Assembly (NCBI RefSeq): GCF_006386545.1
Contig: NZ_SWAR01000002.1
Location: forward strand, 225,842 to 289,841
Direction of reading: 5' to 3'
Source of the DNA: Methylibium rhizosphaerae
GTDB taxonomy: Bacteria > Pseudomonadota > Gammaproteobacteria > Burkholderiales > Burkholderiaceae_C
DNA length: 64,000 nt
A program made the translations under genes and the position numbers. Shown one piece after another: positions 26,042 to 34,309 of the stretch. Numbering within the stretch: the first letter of the stretch is position 1; each line of letters starts with the position of its first letter. A model generated the notes under the pieces. The model ran no database searches, was not told where the DNA came from, and worked only from the letters and a program-made list of their open reading frames with translations.

Positions 26042-26923
26042 TCAGAAGCACTCGTTGACCTTGGACAGGCCCCGGATCACCTCGACGCAGCGGCTCGCAT
26101 CGGCCACCGCCGGCACGGTGGCGGCGACCGGGACGACGGGTGCGGGGCGCGGCGCGGCGCGGCGGGCCGGCGCAGGCCTGGCGGCCGCAGGCGGCGGCTG
26201 CACCGGCTCGGGGGCGACCTTGGCCTGGCCGAGCAGCTCGGACTTGGTGATGCCGGCGGTTTCGGCAGGCTTGTCCTCGGTCTGGTTGCGCAGCACCAGC
26301 GACAGGCTGCCCACGCTGCGTGCGAGGTCCAGCATCTCGGCCTGGGTGGGCGTCACTTCGAGCGTGACCGCATTCACCACCTTGGGCTTGGTTGCATCGC
26401 GGTCGGCTTCCTGCGCGACCGCCAGCACCAGGATGCGCTCCAGCACGATCTTGGAGATGGCATGGTCCTTGTCGTTGCGCCGGCTGCCCTCTTCCTGTGT
26501 GTTGACCATCACGTCGACGTAGGTGCCGGGCAGCGCGAAGCCGGCCACCCCCACCACGTCGTTGACCCGCACGGTCATCGCCCGCTTGCCGGCCGGCACC
26601 ACGGCCGAGAGGCCGCCCTTGGTGCCCACCGGCGCGAGCCGGCCTTCGGTGAGCGGCTCGCCGCGCTGCATGGCCACCATGACCACGCGGCCCTCGAGCT
26701 TGCCGGCGTCGCTGAACGCGCCCACCGGCACGCTGCCCTGCGGCCACTCGACCATGCGCACCATCTCGGGCGAGATGCGCCCGCCCAGCTCGATGTCGGT
26801 GTTGGCCACCGCGATGCGGCCCTTGTCGCCGCCCTGGTTCTGCATCCAGCGCGCGGCCAGCCCCACGGCGACCAGGCCGGCCAGCGCGGCGATGAAGAGC
26901 ATCAAGATGCCACGGGATCTCAT
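26042..26923 (-). CDS. rcpC: Flp pilus assembly protein RcpC/CpaB
   Basis: 293 residues: an N-terminal membrane anchor (ILMLFIAALAGLVAVGLAARWM), a SAF domain (about 35-110, GRISPEMVRMVEWPQGSVPVGAF) and an RcpC/CpaB domain (about 110-215, MTVRVNDVVGVAGFALPGTYVDVMV). The C-terminal 70 residues are a Pro/Ala/Arg linker ending in CVEVIRGLSKVNECF, with two cysteines. It is thought to sit in the periplasm and gate or stabilise the secretin. It is 38 bp upstream of rcpA. Confidence 0.92.
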   Translation of the reverse strand: MRSRGILMLFIAALAGLVAVGLAARWMQNQGGDKGRIAVANTDIELGGRISPEMVRMVEWPQGSVPVGAFSDAGKLEGRVVMVAMQRGEPLTEGRLAPVGTKGGLSAVVPAGKRAMTVRVNDVVGVAGFALPGTYVDVMVNTQEEGSRRNDKDHAISKIVLERILVLAVAQEADRDATKPKVVNAVTLEVTPTQAEMLDLARSVGSLSLVLRNQTEDKPAETAGITKSELLGQAKVAPEPVQPPPAAARPAPARRAAPRPAPVVPVAATVPAVADASRCVEVIRGLSKVNECF

Positions 26924-26932
26924 GGTGGACTC

Positions 26933-28288
26933 CTAGCGTTGGTGGGAAGCGCCTTCGATCAGCGCCTCGTTGCCGAAATAGGCCTGCCAGGCCCAGTCGA
27001 TGAGCTCGTGCGACAGCAGGGGCGCCACGCCGAGATAGCGGGCGCGGCTGGCGATGAGCTGCAGCAGGTCGCGCGGATAGCAGGCCAGCAGCGGCCGCCC
27101 GCGCCCGCGGTGATAGGTCTTCACAAGCAGCTCGAAGGCCTGCGGCAGGTACTCGATGCCCTCGGCCTCGCAGACGCGGCGGAAGATCTCCTCGTACTCG
27201 GGCAGCTCCACCGCGCCGACGGCGATCTTGCTGCCGATGCGGCGCAGGAAGGCCGGGTCCTCCAGCTGCGCGGGCGTGAGGTTCGACGAGAACACCAGCA
27301 CCATGTCGAAGGGGATGGTGAACTTGCCGCCGTTGCGCAGCATCAGGTGGTCATGGCGCCGCTCCATCGGCACCACCCAGCGGTTCATCAGCTGGCGCGG
27401 CGTGATGACCTGGCGGCCCAGGTCGTCGACGATGAAGATGCCGTTGTTGGCCTTGAAGTGCGGCGGCGCCTCGTAGTAGCCGGCACGTGCGTCGAAGCTC
27501 AGGTCCAGCATCTCGAGCGTGAGCTCGCCGCCGGAGACCACACACGGCCGCTCGCACAGCAGCCAGCGGGCGTCGGGCCTGTCGCGGTTGTCGAGCGCGG
27601 AGCGCGGCTGCGAGTCGTCGGCGATCGCATGGTGGCATTGCGCGTCGAACACCCGGATCACTTCGCCGTGCACCGTGATCGCATGCGGGATGGCCACCGC
27701 GCCGCCGAGCAGCCGGCGCAGCTGTTCGGCCAGGAAGGTCTTGCCCGAGCCGGCCGGGCCGTGCAGCAGCATGGGCCGCGCGGAGTTGATGGCGGTGCCG
27801 ATCTGGTCGAGCAGGCCCGGCGGCACGACGAGGTCGGCGAAGGCAGAACGCATCTGCGTATCGGTGATCGCCTGGCGGACCACCGACTGCGCGCGCACGC
27901 GCTCGGTGTAGACCGCGAGCGGCACCGGCGCGGCGCCGGTGTAGGAATTGCGGGCCAGCCATTCGGCGGCACGCTGGCGACCGTGCTGCGTGAGGTCGAA
28001 CTGCACGTCGGCCTCGTGCTGGCCGCGGCGCGACACCTCCAGCAGCGTTTCGCGGCGCATGAACTGGCACACCGCCTCGACCACCGTGCCGGCCAGGCAC
28101 AGGTGGCTGGAAAGGTCGGTCAGCCGCGTGAGGCCTTGCTGGTACATCACCTTGGCCACCAGCTCCACCAGGAAGGTGGGCGACAGGCCGGTCTCTTCGG
28201 GCGTCTGCGGGGCGCGCGGCAGGGCCGGGCGCGTGGCGTTCAGCTGGGCGGCCGAGGCGTTGTGGCGCGGGAACTGGAACAGGCTCAT
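26933..28288 (-). CDS. AAA-type ATPase embedded in the tad locus
   Basis: 451 residues. The N-terminal part (about 35-115) looks like winged-helix modules (LVAKVMYQQGLTRLTDLSSHL, EAVCQFMRRETLLEVSRRG). The ATPase core has Walker A GPAGSGKT (177-184), Walker B IFIVDD (284-289), a sensor-like VFSSNL (332-337) and Arg349-Arg350 as finger candidates; CYPRDLLQLI may mark the sensor-2 region. It lies between tadV (17 bp) and rcpC (9 bp), clearly in the operon. The classical Aggregatibacter tad set lacks such a gene. The role is unknown; a regulatory or assembly-remodelling ATPase is inference. Confidence 0.85.
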   Translation of the reverse strand: MSLFQFPRHNASAAQLNATRPALPRAPQTPEETGLSPTFLVELVAKVMYQQGLTRLTDLSSHLCLAGTVVEAVCQFMRRETLLEVSRRGQHEADVQFDLTQHGRQRAAEWLARNSYTGAAPVPLAVYTERVRAQSVVRQAITDTQMRSAFADLVVPPGLLDQIGTAINSARPMLLHGPAGSGKTFLAEQLRRLLGGAVAIPHAITVHGEVIRVFDAQCHHAIADDSQPRSALDNRDRPDARWLLCERPCVVSGGELTLEMLDLSFDARAGYYEAPPHFKANNGIFIVDDLGRQVITPRQLMNRWVVPMERRHDHLMLRNGGKFTIPFDMVLVFSSNLTPAQLEDPAFLRRIGSKIAVGAVELPEYEEIFRRVCEAEGIEYLPQAFELLVKTYHRGRGRPLLACYPRDLLQLIASRARYLGVAPLLSHELIDWAWQAYFGNEALIEGASHQR

Positions 28289-28305
28289 GTCGTTGGCTTC
28301 CAGGT

Positions 28306-28881
28306 TCAGCGTTGGACCAGCGGCCACACCAGGGCCGCGGCGGTTCCGGTGGCGATGGCCACCGCATAGGGCAGCCGTGCGGCGGTGCGCTCCAGCGGCG
28401 CGAGCGGCGCGACGCGGCCACCCCGGGCTTGCAGCCTCCAGTCCGCCAGCAGGACTCGCACATTGGTGAGCGTCTGCGCAGCAACCCCGCGGCCGAACAT
28501 GAACAGCACCGACAGCAGGCCGCCTGCCAGCAGCGTGTACAGCGCCGCGGTGAGCACGGCCGGGGTGCCGACGAAGGCGCCCACCATGGCCAGGAGCTTC
28601 ACGTCGCCGGCGCCGCAGGCGCGCATCAGGTGCAGCGGCATCAGGGCGGCCAGGCCGGCGGCGCAGCCGGCCAGCGGGGCCCACCATTGCGGGCCGGCCA
28701 GCGCCGCGGTTCCGCCCATCAGCGCAAGCATGTGCAGCGAGAAGGCCATCACCAGGCCGGTCAGCACCAGGATGTTGGGGATGCGGCGGGAACGCAGGTC
28801 CGTGACGACGGCGGCACACAGCAGCATGGCGAGCAGGGTCATGGCAAGCAGCAGCATGGTGGTCGTGGGGTGCATCGGCAC
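28306..28881 (-). CDS. tadV: prepilin peptidase TadV/CpaA
   Basis: 191 residues, an A24 family aspartyl protease with five or six membrane helices. The two catalytic Asp candidates are in VVTDLRSRRIPN and GAGDVKLLAMVGAF (GxGD motif). It cleaves the leader of Flp pilins and TadE-type pseudopilins at the inner face of the membrane. Start ATG 28881 or 28875. It follows flp1 by 70 bp that contain a hairpin. Confidence 0.93.
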   Translation of the reverse strand: MPMHPTTTMLLLAMTLLAMLLCAAVVTDLRSRRIPNILVLTGLVMAFSLHMLALMGGTAALAGPQWWAPLAGCAAGLAALMPLHLMRACGAGDVKLLAMVGAFVGTPAVLTAALYTLLAGGLLSVLFMFGRGVAAQTLTNVRVLLADWRLQARGGRVAPLAPLERTAARLPYAVAIATGTAAALVWPLVQR

Positions 28882-28910
28882 GGAGCTGGGTTCGTGGTGT
28901 CGCGCCGTCA

Positions 28911-28935
28911 GCCGGTGCCCTGGCGGGGCGCCGGC
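28911..28935 (-). terminator. hairpin between flp1 and tadV
   Basis: Arms gccggtgcc (28911-28919) and ggcgccggc (28927-28935) pair over 9 bp with one G-T type mismatch around a 7 nt loop. Its place just after the main pilin gene suits partial termination or RNA stabilisation, so that pilin is made in excess over the machinery. There is no T-tract. Confidence 0.35.
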
Positions 28936-28951
28936 CGACCAGGCGGCGTGC

Positions 28952-29131
28952 TCAGAGCGCTGCGGCGAGTGCGTCCGAGATTTCGGTGAACACCAGCACC
29001 AGGTTGTCGCCCACCAGGGTGACGGCGGCGATGATGGTCACGGCGATGAGGGCGGCGATGAGGCCGTACTCGATGGCGGTGACGCCTTCTTCGTCGCGGG
29101 TGAACTTCTTGATGAAACGTGCGATCTGCAT
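28952..29131 (-). CDS. flp1: Flp family type IVb pilin
   Basis: 59 residues. A short basic/acidic leader MQIARFIKKFTRDEEG is followed by VTAIEYGLIAALIAVTIIAAV, the Flp signature: cleavage is expected after Gly16, leaving Val at +1, Glu at +5 and Tyr at +6. The mature protein is about 43 residues, one hydrophobic helix and a short tail. AAGGAG precedes ATG 29131. This is the likely major pilin of the Tad pilus. Confidence 0.94.
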   Translation of the reverse strand: MQIARFIKKFTRDEEGVTAIEYGLIAALIAVTIIAAVTLVGDNLVLVFTEISDALAAAL

Positions 29132-29249
29132 GACGAGCTCCTTGCGGTTGTTGACTCGAAGAACCGATCCGAAGGGGCCGGACCGAAACCCTGCTGGCCT
29201 GTTGTTGGTGAGACGCCGGCCAGCCAATCGCGTCGTGATCCGTCCGGTG

Positions 29250-29447
29250 CTAGAGCGCACCTCCGATGGCAGCGATCACCGCGGCGCTCCAGGCGGCATA
29301 CAGGTCGGTCAACGAGGTGCCGGTGGCGGTGAGCGCCCCGACGATCGCCACCGCGATCAGCGCAGCCAGCAGGCCGTACTCGATCGCCGTGACGCCCGAC
29401 TCGTCGAGGAGCCAGTCGCTGCGCCGTGTGCGTGGTGTGTTGTCCAT
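29250..29447 (-). CDS. flp2: Flp family type IVb pilin, second copy
   Basis: 65 residues. The leader MDNTPRTRRSDWLLDESG is longer and differently charged than in flp1, but the processing core VTAIEYGLLAALIAVAIVGAL is nearly the same. The C-terminal tail is Ala-rich with two tryptophans upstream or nearby (one in the leader, one in YAAWSAAV). It starts 10 bp after the stop of the receiver-protein gene and is 118 bp upstream of flp1. It may be a minor or alternative pilin. Confidence 0.9.
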   Translation of the reverse strand: MDNTPRTRRSDWLLDESGVTAIEYGLLAALIAVAIVGALTATGTSLTDLYAAWSAAVIAAIGGAL

Positions 29448-29457
29448 GGCGCTTACT

Positions 29458-29958
29458 CTAGAAATCGAAGCGGGAGCGCACATCGGAGGAGTCGCCCCGC
29501 AGGAGGTGGGAGCTTGTGCGTGAGGCACCGGGAGCTTCCTCCTCCCGCGAACGGGGGGTCGCGACTTCGACGATCGCACCGAGCAGCTCGGCCGCCGGTT
29601 CATGCTTCTCGACGAAGGCCATCGCACCGAGCTGGCGCGCACGCGCACGGGTGGCGCTGTCGCCGTGGCTGCTGAGCACCACGACACGCGAGGTCGCACG
29701 CAGCTGCGCAATGAGGTCGAGCCCATCTTCGCCGGCGAGGTCCACGTCGAGCACCACCACGTCAGGGCGCAGCCGCGCTGCGGCACTGAGTGCTTCGGTG
29801 CCGTTGGCCGCGGTGCTCACGCAACGCAGCGCCAGCGGTGCACAGGCGATCAGCCGTGCAACGCCCTCGCGCACGGCCGGTTGGTCATCGACGACGAGCA
29901 CGCCGATGGGCATGACAGGCAGGGTCTCCTGCATGCGTGGGGTGGGTTGCATAGACAT
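29458..29958 (-). CDS. stand-alone response regulator receiver protein
   Basis: 166 residues: a receiver domain (about 18-125) with acidic pocket Asp24-Asp25 (VLVVDDQP), phospho-acceptor Asp71 (VVVLDVDLAGEDG) and Lys118 (FVEKHEP). After it comes a 40-residue Arg/Ser/Glu-rich tail with no helix-turn-helix, so it probably works through protein contacts. It lies immediately upstream of flp2 in the same direction. The nearby histidine kinase is a candidate partner. Confidence 0.85.
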   Translation of the reverse strand: MSMQPTPRMQETLPVMPIGVLVVDDQPAVREGVARLIACAPLALRCVSTAANGTEALSAAARLRPDVVVLDVDLAGEDGLDLIAQLRATSRVVVLSSHGDSATRARARQLGAMAFVEKHEPAAELLGAIVEVATPRSREEEAPGASRTSSHLLRGDSSDVRSRFDF

Positions 29959-30060
29959 GGGTTCATGCTAGGCAGCGCACCCTTGTGGTGCCATGGGAGG
30001 AGGCTGTGCGCGAAGGGGGAGATTGCTACTAGAGCGACTTCCGGAATGGAATTCGCGGGC

Positions 30061-30717
30061 CTAGTAGACGAAAGGCAGGAGCCGCCAGCGCACCTGCTGC
30101 TGGTACCGGCGGTACTCGTCGCTGCCGGCCGCCAGCACCACCTCTTCGCGATGCATGCGCAGCACCTGCGCGGCATACAGCAGCAGCAGCACCGCGGCGT
30201 TCCGCCACGACCAGTTCACCAGCAGGAAGCCGATGTGGCCGACGAGGTAGCCCAGGTAGATCGGATGGCGCACCACGCGGTAGGGCCCGGCCGTGACGAG
30301 GCCGCGCTGCGCGGGCAGCAGGCCGAAGGAGCGCCCGAGCACGAGCTTGGAGGCGAACTGCCACAAGGTGCCGGCGAGCTGCAGGGCCACGCCGGCGAAC
30401 TCCGGCACCAGGCGCTCGGTGCCGCGCGCGTCGAGCAGCACGAAGAAGAAGGCTGCATACAGCGTGGCCGCCACGGTGAGCGGCGCCATGTCGCGCAGGC
30501 GGGCGGGGCGCGCCACCAGCACCATGAGCAGGGTGTAGCCCTCGATCAGCAGCAACAGCAGCAGCGTCCAGCGGGAGGAGTCACCCCACCAGGCGAGCGC
30601 CAGGTTGCTGACGGCAAACGCATAGGCCAGCAGCGCGAATGCGCGCAGCAACCATTCGGTGAGCCGGCCCTCGCGGGCGGCGGCAGCATCGCTGGCCGAT
30701 TGCACGGGCGGCCTCAC
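30061..30717 (-). CDS. isoprenylcysteine methyltransferase/PEMT-like membrane protein
   Basis: 218 residues with about five membrane helices and the signature GPYRVVRHPIYLGYLVGHIGF, the SAM-binding region of ICMT/phospholipid methyltransferase-like proteins, followed by MHREEVVLAAGSDEYRRYQQQV, the typical C-terminal E-E motif. The start is taken as GTG 30717, whose first bases overlap the stop of the LuxR regulator gene (GTGA), although GTG 30705 is also possible. The substrate is unknown. It is coupled to the two-component genes. Confidence 0.78.
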   Translation of the reverse strand: MRPPVQSASDAAAAREGRLTEWLLRAFALLAYAFAVSNLALAWWGDSSRWTLLLLLLIEGYTLLMVLVARPARLRDMAPLTVAATLYAAFFFVLLDARGTERLVPEFAGVALQLAGTLWQFASKLVLGRSFGLLPAQRGLVTAGPYRVVRHPIYLGYLVGHIGFLLVNWSWRNAAVLLLLYAAQVLRMHREEVVLAAGSDEYRRYQQQVRWRLLPFVY

Positions 30718-31439
30718 TGCATGGTGCGCGCGGCACTGCCCAGGCCGTGCTCGGTGGCGTAGACGTGCAGCTCGAGCCGGCCGTGCACGCCCAGCTTGCC
30801 GTAGATGGTGGTGAGGTGGTTGCGCAAGGTGTGTTCGCTCATGTGCAGCTCGTCGGCCACGACCAGCTGCTTGGCGCCGGCGCGGCGCACCATGGCCGCG
30901 ACGATCTCGCGCTCGCGCGGCGTGAGGCTGCTCATTCGCTCGCGGTGCGGGTCGGCCTGTGCGGCAGGCGCGGCACGGTGGTCGGTGAGCAGGCCCAGCA
31001 CGTCGCCCAGCAGCGTGCGGTTGAGCCACACCTCGCCGCCGTCGACCTTCTCGATGGCCCGCAGGATCACGTCGGCCGGCTCCGACTTGTGCACCACGCC
31101 GCGCGCGCCCTTCATCACCGCCGTGCGGTGGCGGTCGACGTCGTCGGCGCCGGTGAGCACCAGCACGCGGCCCGGGCAGCGGTGGCGCAGGTCGGCCAGC
31201 GCGTCGGTGCTGTTCTCGCCGGCCAGGTCGAGGTCGAGCAGAATGACGTCGGCCTCGGCGGCGGCGTCATGGTTGAGCAGCTCGGTGCGCGACGATGCGG
31301 TGCCCACCACTTCCATGTGCGGTCGCGCGCCGTCGATCAGGCGCCGCAGTCCCCACAGGGTGATCTGGTGGTCTTCCGCCACGAAGACGCGGATCGGATG
31401 TGCGGCAGGACTCGGTCGAACGGCTGCGGCATAGGCCAT
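30714..31439 (-). CDS. NarL/LuxR-type response regulator
   Basis: 241 residues. Receiver domain about 15-135 with pocket AEDHQ and phospho-acceptor Asp69 (VILLDLDLAGEN). C-terminal LuxR helix-turn-helix about 168-230: SLTPREREIVAAMVRRAGAKQLVVADELHMSEHTLRNHLTTIYGKLGV. It follows the histidine kinase gene by 31 bp and should be its partner. Targets may include the tad genes next door, which is inference from position. Confidence 0.92.
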   Translation of the reverse strand: MAYAAAVRPSPAAHPIRVFVAEDHQITLWGLRRLIDGARPHMEVVGTASSRTELLNHDAAAEADVILLDLDLAGENSTDALADLRHRCPGRVLVLTGADDVDRHRTAVMKGARGVVHKSEPADVILRAIEKVDGGEVWLNRTLLGDVLGLLTDHRAAPAAQADPHRERMSSLTPREREIVAAMVRRAGAKQLVVADELHMSEHTLRNHLTTIYGKLGVHGRLELHVYATEHGLGSAARTMQ

Positions 31440-31470
31440 GGAAGGTCCTCCAACGACAAACTACAGAGGC

Positions 31471-33174
31471 TCAAGACGCCGCCACCGGCCGCGCCTCGAT
31501 GGGTACCTGGATCACGAGCTCGGTGTTCAGCCCGTCGGGCCGCGTGAGCTCGAGGCTGCCGCCGAGCTCGCGCACCCGCTCGCTCAGCGAGCCGGGCACG
31601 AAGTCGCCCGCCGGGCGCCCGCTCATCGCGGCGCCGTCGTCGCGCACGCGCAGGCAGATGCCGGCGGCGTCGCTGGCCAGCGAGATGCGAACGTGGCGCG
31701 CCCGCGTGTGCTTGCGCACGTTGTTGAGCGTCTCGTTGACCATGTGGAACAGGGCGCTGGCCAGTGCGCGCGTGGTCGGCAGGCTGTCGGGGCAGTCGAG
31801 CTCGATCTCGATGCCGAACAGCAGCGCGAAGCGCCGCACCTGGCGCCGCACCGCCGGCACCAGCGCGTTGTCGCCGCGTGCATTGCCGGTGCGCAGGCCG
31901 GAGATCAGCTCGCGCAGGGCGGACACCTCGCTGTTGACCAGCTCGGCCAGCGCATCCACCTCGGCACGCGCCGGGTTGTCCTGCGGGATGCGCAGCGCCA
32001 CGCATTCGACCGCGTACTTGAGCCCGAGGTAGGGCTGGATGGCGCTGTCGTGCAGGTCGCGGCCGATGCGGGCGCGCTCGTGGCCGGCGCTTTCTTCCTG
32101 CAGCTGGTCCACCAGCGCGGCCTGCTCGACGATGCGCAGCAGCTCGGTGGCGGTTTGCGACAGGGCGGCCACGCTTGCGGCGCCGTCGCGCACCGACCGG
32201 TAGGCCACCACGAGGTGCCCGTGGCGGCGGGTGTAGCGCACGAGCGGCACCACCTGAAGGCAGCGCACGTCGAGCAGGGCGGCGAGAGCGGCCAGCTGCT
32301 GCGCCTGCTGCTTCGAGGCCGCCTCCATGCGTGCCCCCAGCAGGCGTGCCGGCGGGCGCGGGTCCCACCAGCTGCGGCGCGTGTAGGTGGCGGCACAGGC
32401 CGGCAGGTCGCGCAGCAGCTCCTCGATGCGCCCGTGCACGGTGGCCGACGCGCGGAAGCTGCCTTCGTCGCGGCTCGCCATCATGGCCGGCGCGCCCAGG
32501 TGGCTGGGCAGCACCAGGGCCACCAGCTCGGCGTCGGCGCCGGTGCGCAGGCGCTCGACCAGCGCGTTGCAGATGGGCTCCAGGCCGCGCCGTGGGTCCA
32601 CCTGGCACTCGAGCTCGTCCACCAGCGCCATGCGGCTGCGCATCAGGCTCATCGGACGCGCCAGCAGCGCCGTGCCGGGCACCACGAACAGCACCGCGAG
32701 CGCCAGCACCACCTGGGTGGCGCTCAGCTCGGCCATCGAGCCGGCGCCGCGGTTGAACAGCACGCCGGCCGCGCCGAACATCGCCAGCACCACCCCGTGC
32801 CGCACGCCGTGGCCGATGCTGGCCAGGACGACCGGCTGCACCATGGTGATGACCAGCATGAGCGACACCGAGTCGGTGAGCTGCAGCATCACCGCCGCCC
32901 AGCCCATGTCGACCCAGAAATGCCACAGGGCATCGGCACGCAGGCGCCCGGTCGCCTCGATCCACAGGGCATAGGCCGACCAGCCGCCGTAGACGAGCGA
33001 AATGGCCAGCGCCAGCGGCCCGAGCGGCTGCTCGGCGGTGCTCAGCAGCAGCGTGACGAGCAACGCAGTGGCGCCTCGCAAGCCGGCGGAAAAGCGGCGG
33101 ATGTCCACCGAAGTTCCCCCCGCCTGCTCCGCGGCCCTGCCGCTGGCTGTGGTTGCCGAGATCGCTGCGCCCAT
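31471..33174 (-). CDS. membrane histidine kinase of the NarX/DesK (HisKA_3) type
   Basis: 567 residues. About five membrane helices (residues about 33-175) form the sensor part. A GAF-like region follows (about 200-350). The dimerisation motif ERARIGRDLHDSAIQPYLGLK has the phospho-acceptor His375, and the ATPase domain has an N box FHMVNETLNNVRKHTRA and a degenerate G1 box VRDDGAAMSG. It phosphorylates the LuxR-type regulator downstream. Signal unknown. Confidence 0.9.
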   Translation of the reverse strand: MGAAISATTASGRAAEQAGGTSVDIRRFSAGLRGATALLVTLLLSTAEQPLGPLALAISLVYGGWSAYALWIEATGRLRADALWHFWVDMGWAAVMLQLTDSVSLMLVITMVQPVVLASIGHGVRHGVVLAMFGAAGVLFNRGAGSMAELSATQVVLALAVLFVVPGTALLARPMSLMRSRMALVDELECQVDPRRGLEPICNALVERLRTGADAELVALVLPSHLGAPAMMASRDEGSFRASATVHGRIEELLRDLPACAATYTRRSWWDPRPPARLLGARMEAASKQQAQQLAALAALLDVRCLQVVPLVRYTRRHGHLVVAYRSVRDGAASVAALSQTATELLRIVEQAALVDQLQEESAGHERARIGRDLHDSAIQPYLGLKYAVECVALRIPQDNPARAEVDALAELVNSEVSALRELISGLRTGNARGDNALVPAVRRQVRRFALLFGIEIELDCPDSLPTTRALASALFHMVNETLNNVRKHTRARHVRISLASDAAGICLRVRDDGAAMSGRPAGDFVPGSLSERVRELGGSLELTRPDGLNTELVIQVPIEARPVAAS

Positions 33175-33304
33175 GCGATCTTTGTATCAGGATGAAACTG
33201 CGGCGGGGCCCCCGATCAGACAGCACAAACGACGCCGTGGGAAATATTCCCGCCTATCACCCCCTCTGGATGAAGGGGCCGTCAGTTTGTGCACACCGGG
33301 TGCA

Positions 33305-34309
33305 TCACGCAGGCAACAGCGGGCTTCTCGCGATTTCTTCGGCGTGATGGCAGGCGACTTGATTTGCATCAAGCGCGCGCAATTCAGGCACTTGCTCGGT
33401 GCACACCGCTGTGGCATGCGGGCAGCGCTTGTGGAAGGCGCAGCCCGACGGCGGGTTCAGCGGCGACGGCAGCTCGCCGGTGATGCGGATCTTCTTCGCC
33501 CGGCGCGCGGGGTCGAGGCTCGGGGTGGCCGACAGCAGCGCCCGGGTGTACGGGTGCAGCGGCTGCGCGAAGAGCGTGGCCTTGGGTGCGAACTCCACCA
33601 CCCGGCCCAGGTACATGACCATCACCCGGTCGGCGATGTGCTCCACCACCGACAGGTTGTGCGAGATGAACACATAGGTGATGCCGGTGCGCTCCTGCAG
33701 GTCCATGAACAGGTTGAGGATCTGCGCCTGGATCGACACGTCGAGCGCCGAGGTCGGCTCGTCGGCCACCAGCAGCCGCGGGCTGAGCATCATCGCGCGG
33801 GCGATGGCGATGCGCTGCCGCTGGCCGCCCGAGAACATGTGCGGATAGCGCTGGGCGTGTTCGGGCCGCAGGCCCACCTGGGCCAGCATGTCGGCCACCC
33901 GTTCGCGCCGCTCGGCGGCCGAAAGCGGCGTGTTGAGCAGCAGCGGCTCATCGAGCATCTGCGCCACCCGCTTGCGCGGGTTGAGCGAGGCATACGGGTT
34001 CTGGAACACCATCTGCACCAGCTTGCGCAGCGTGCGGGTTTCGCCGGGCGTGGCGCTCGTCACGTCGTGGCCGTGCAGGCTCAGGCGGCCGGCGGTGGGT
34101 TTCTCGATCAGCGTGAGCGCGCGCGCCAGCGTGGACTTGCCGCAGCCCGACTCGCCCACCACCGCCAGCGTCTCGCCGGCGGCCAGCGAAAAGCTCACGC
34201 CGTTGAGCGCCTTCACCGTGGCATGCGGCTTGAACAGGCCGCGCGAGACGCTGTAGTGGCGCGACAGGTCGCGCGCCTCGAGCAGGGGTGAGGCTGGCGT
34301 CGTGTTCAT
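33305..34309 (-). CDS. dppF: peptide ABC transporter ATPase DppF/OppF-type
   Basis: 334 residues, ABC ATPase with Walker [11 protein letters not shown]-loop [13 protein letters not shown], signature [15 protein letters not shown] and Walker [13 protein letters not shown]. The C-terminal oligopeptide-transporter extension ([15 protein letters not shown]) contains the Cys cluster seen in DppF/OppF. It pairs with DppD to energise dipeptide or oligopeptide import. ATG 34309 overlaps the dppD stop by 4 bp. Last gene of the operon. Confidence 0.93.
   Translation of the reverse strand: MNTTPASPLLEARDLSRHYSVSRGLFKPHATVKALNGVSFSLAAGETLAVVGESGCGKSTLARALTLIEKPTAGRLSLHGHDVTSATPGETRTLRKLVQMVFQNPYASLNPRKRVAQMLDEPLLLNTPLSAAERRERVADMLAQVGLRPEHAQRYPHMFSGGQRQRIAIARAMMLSPRLLVADEPTSALDVSIQAQILNLFMDLQERTGITYVFISHNLSVVEHIADRVMVMYLGRVVEFAPKATLFAQPLHPYTRALLSATPSLDPARRAKKIRITGELPSPLNPPSGCAFHKRCPHATAVCTEQVPELRALDANQVACHHAEEIARSPLLPA

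Noticed and set aside
24258..26522. Very long plus-strand open frame opposite rcpA and rcpC
   Set aside because: Antisense shadow with Gly/His/Arg-rich sequence; rcpA and rcpC are well supported.
30026..30067. ctactag / ctagtag inverted repeat near the receiver-protein gene
   Set aside because: Exact 7 bp arms, but the right arm includes the stop codon of the methyltransferase-like gene and the spacing is long; likely chance.
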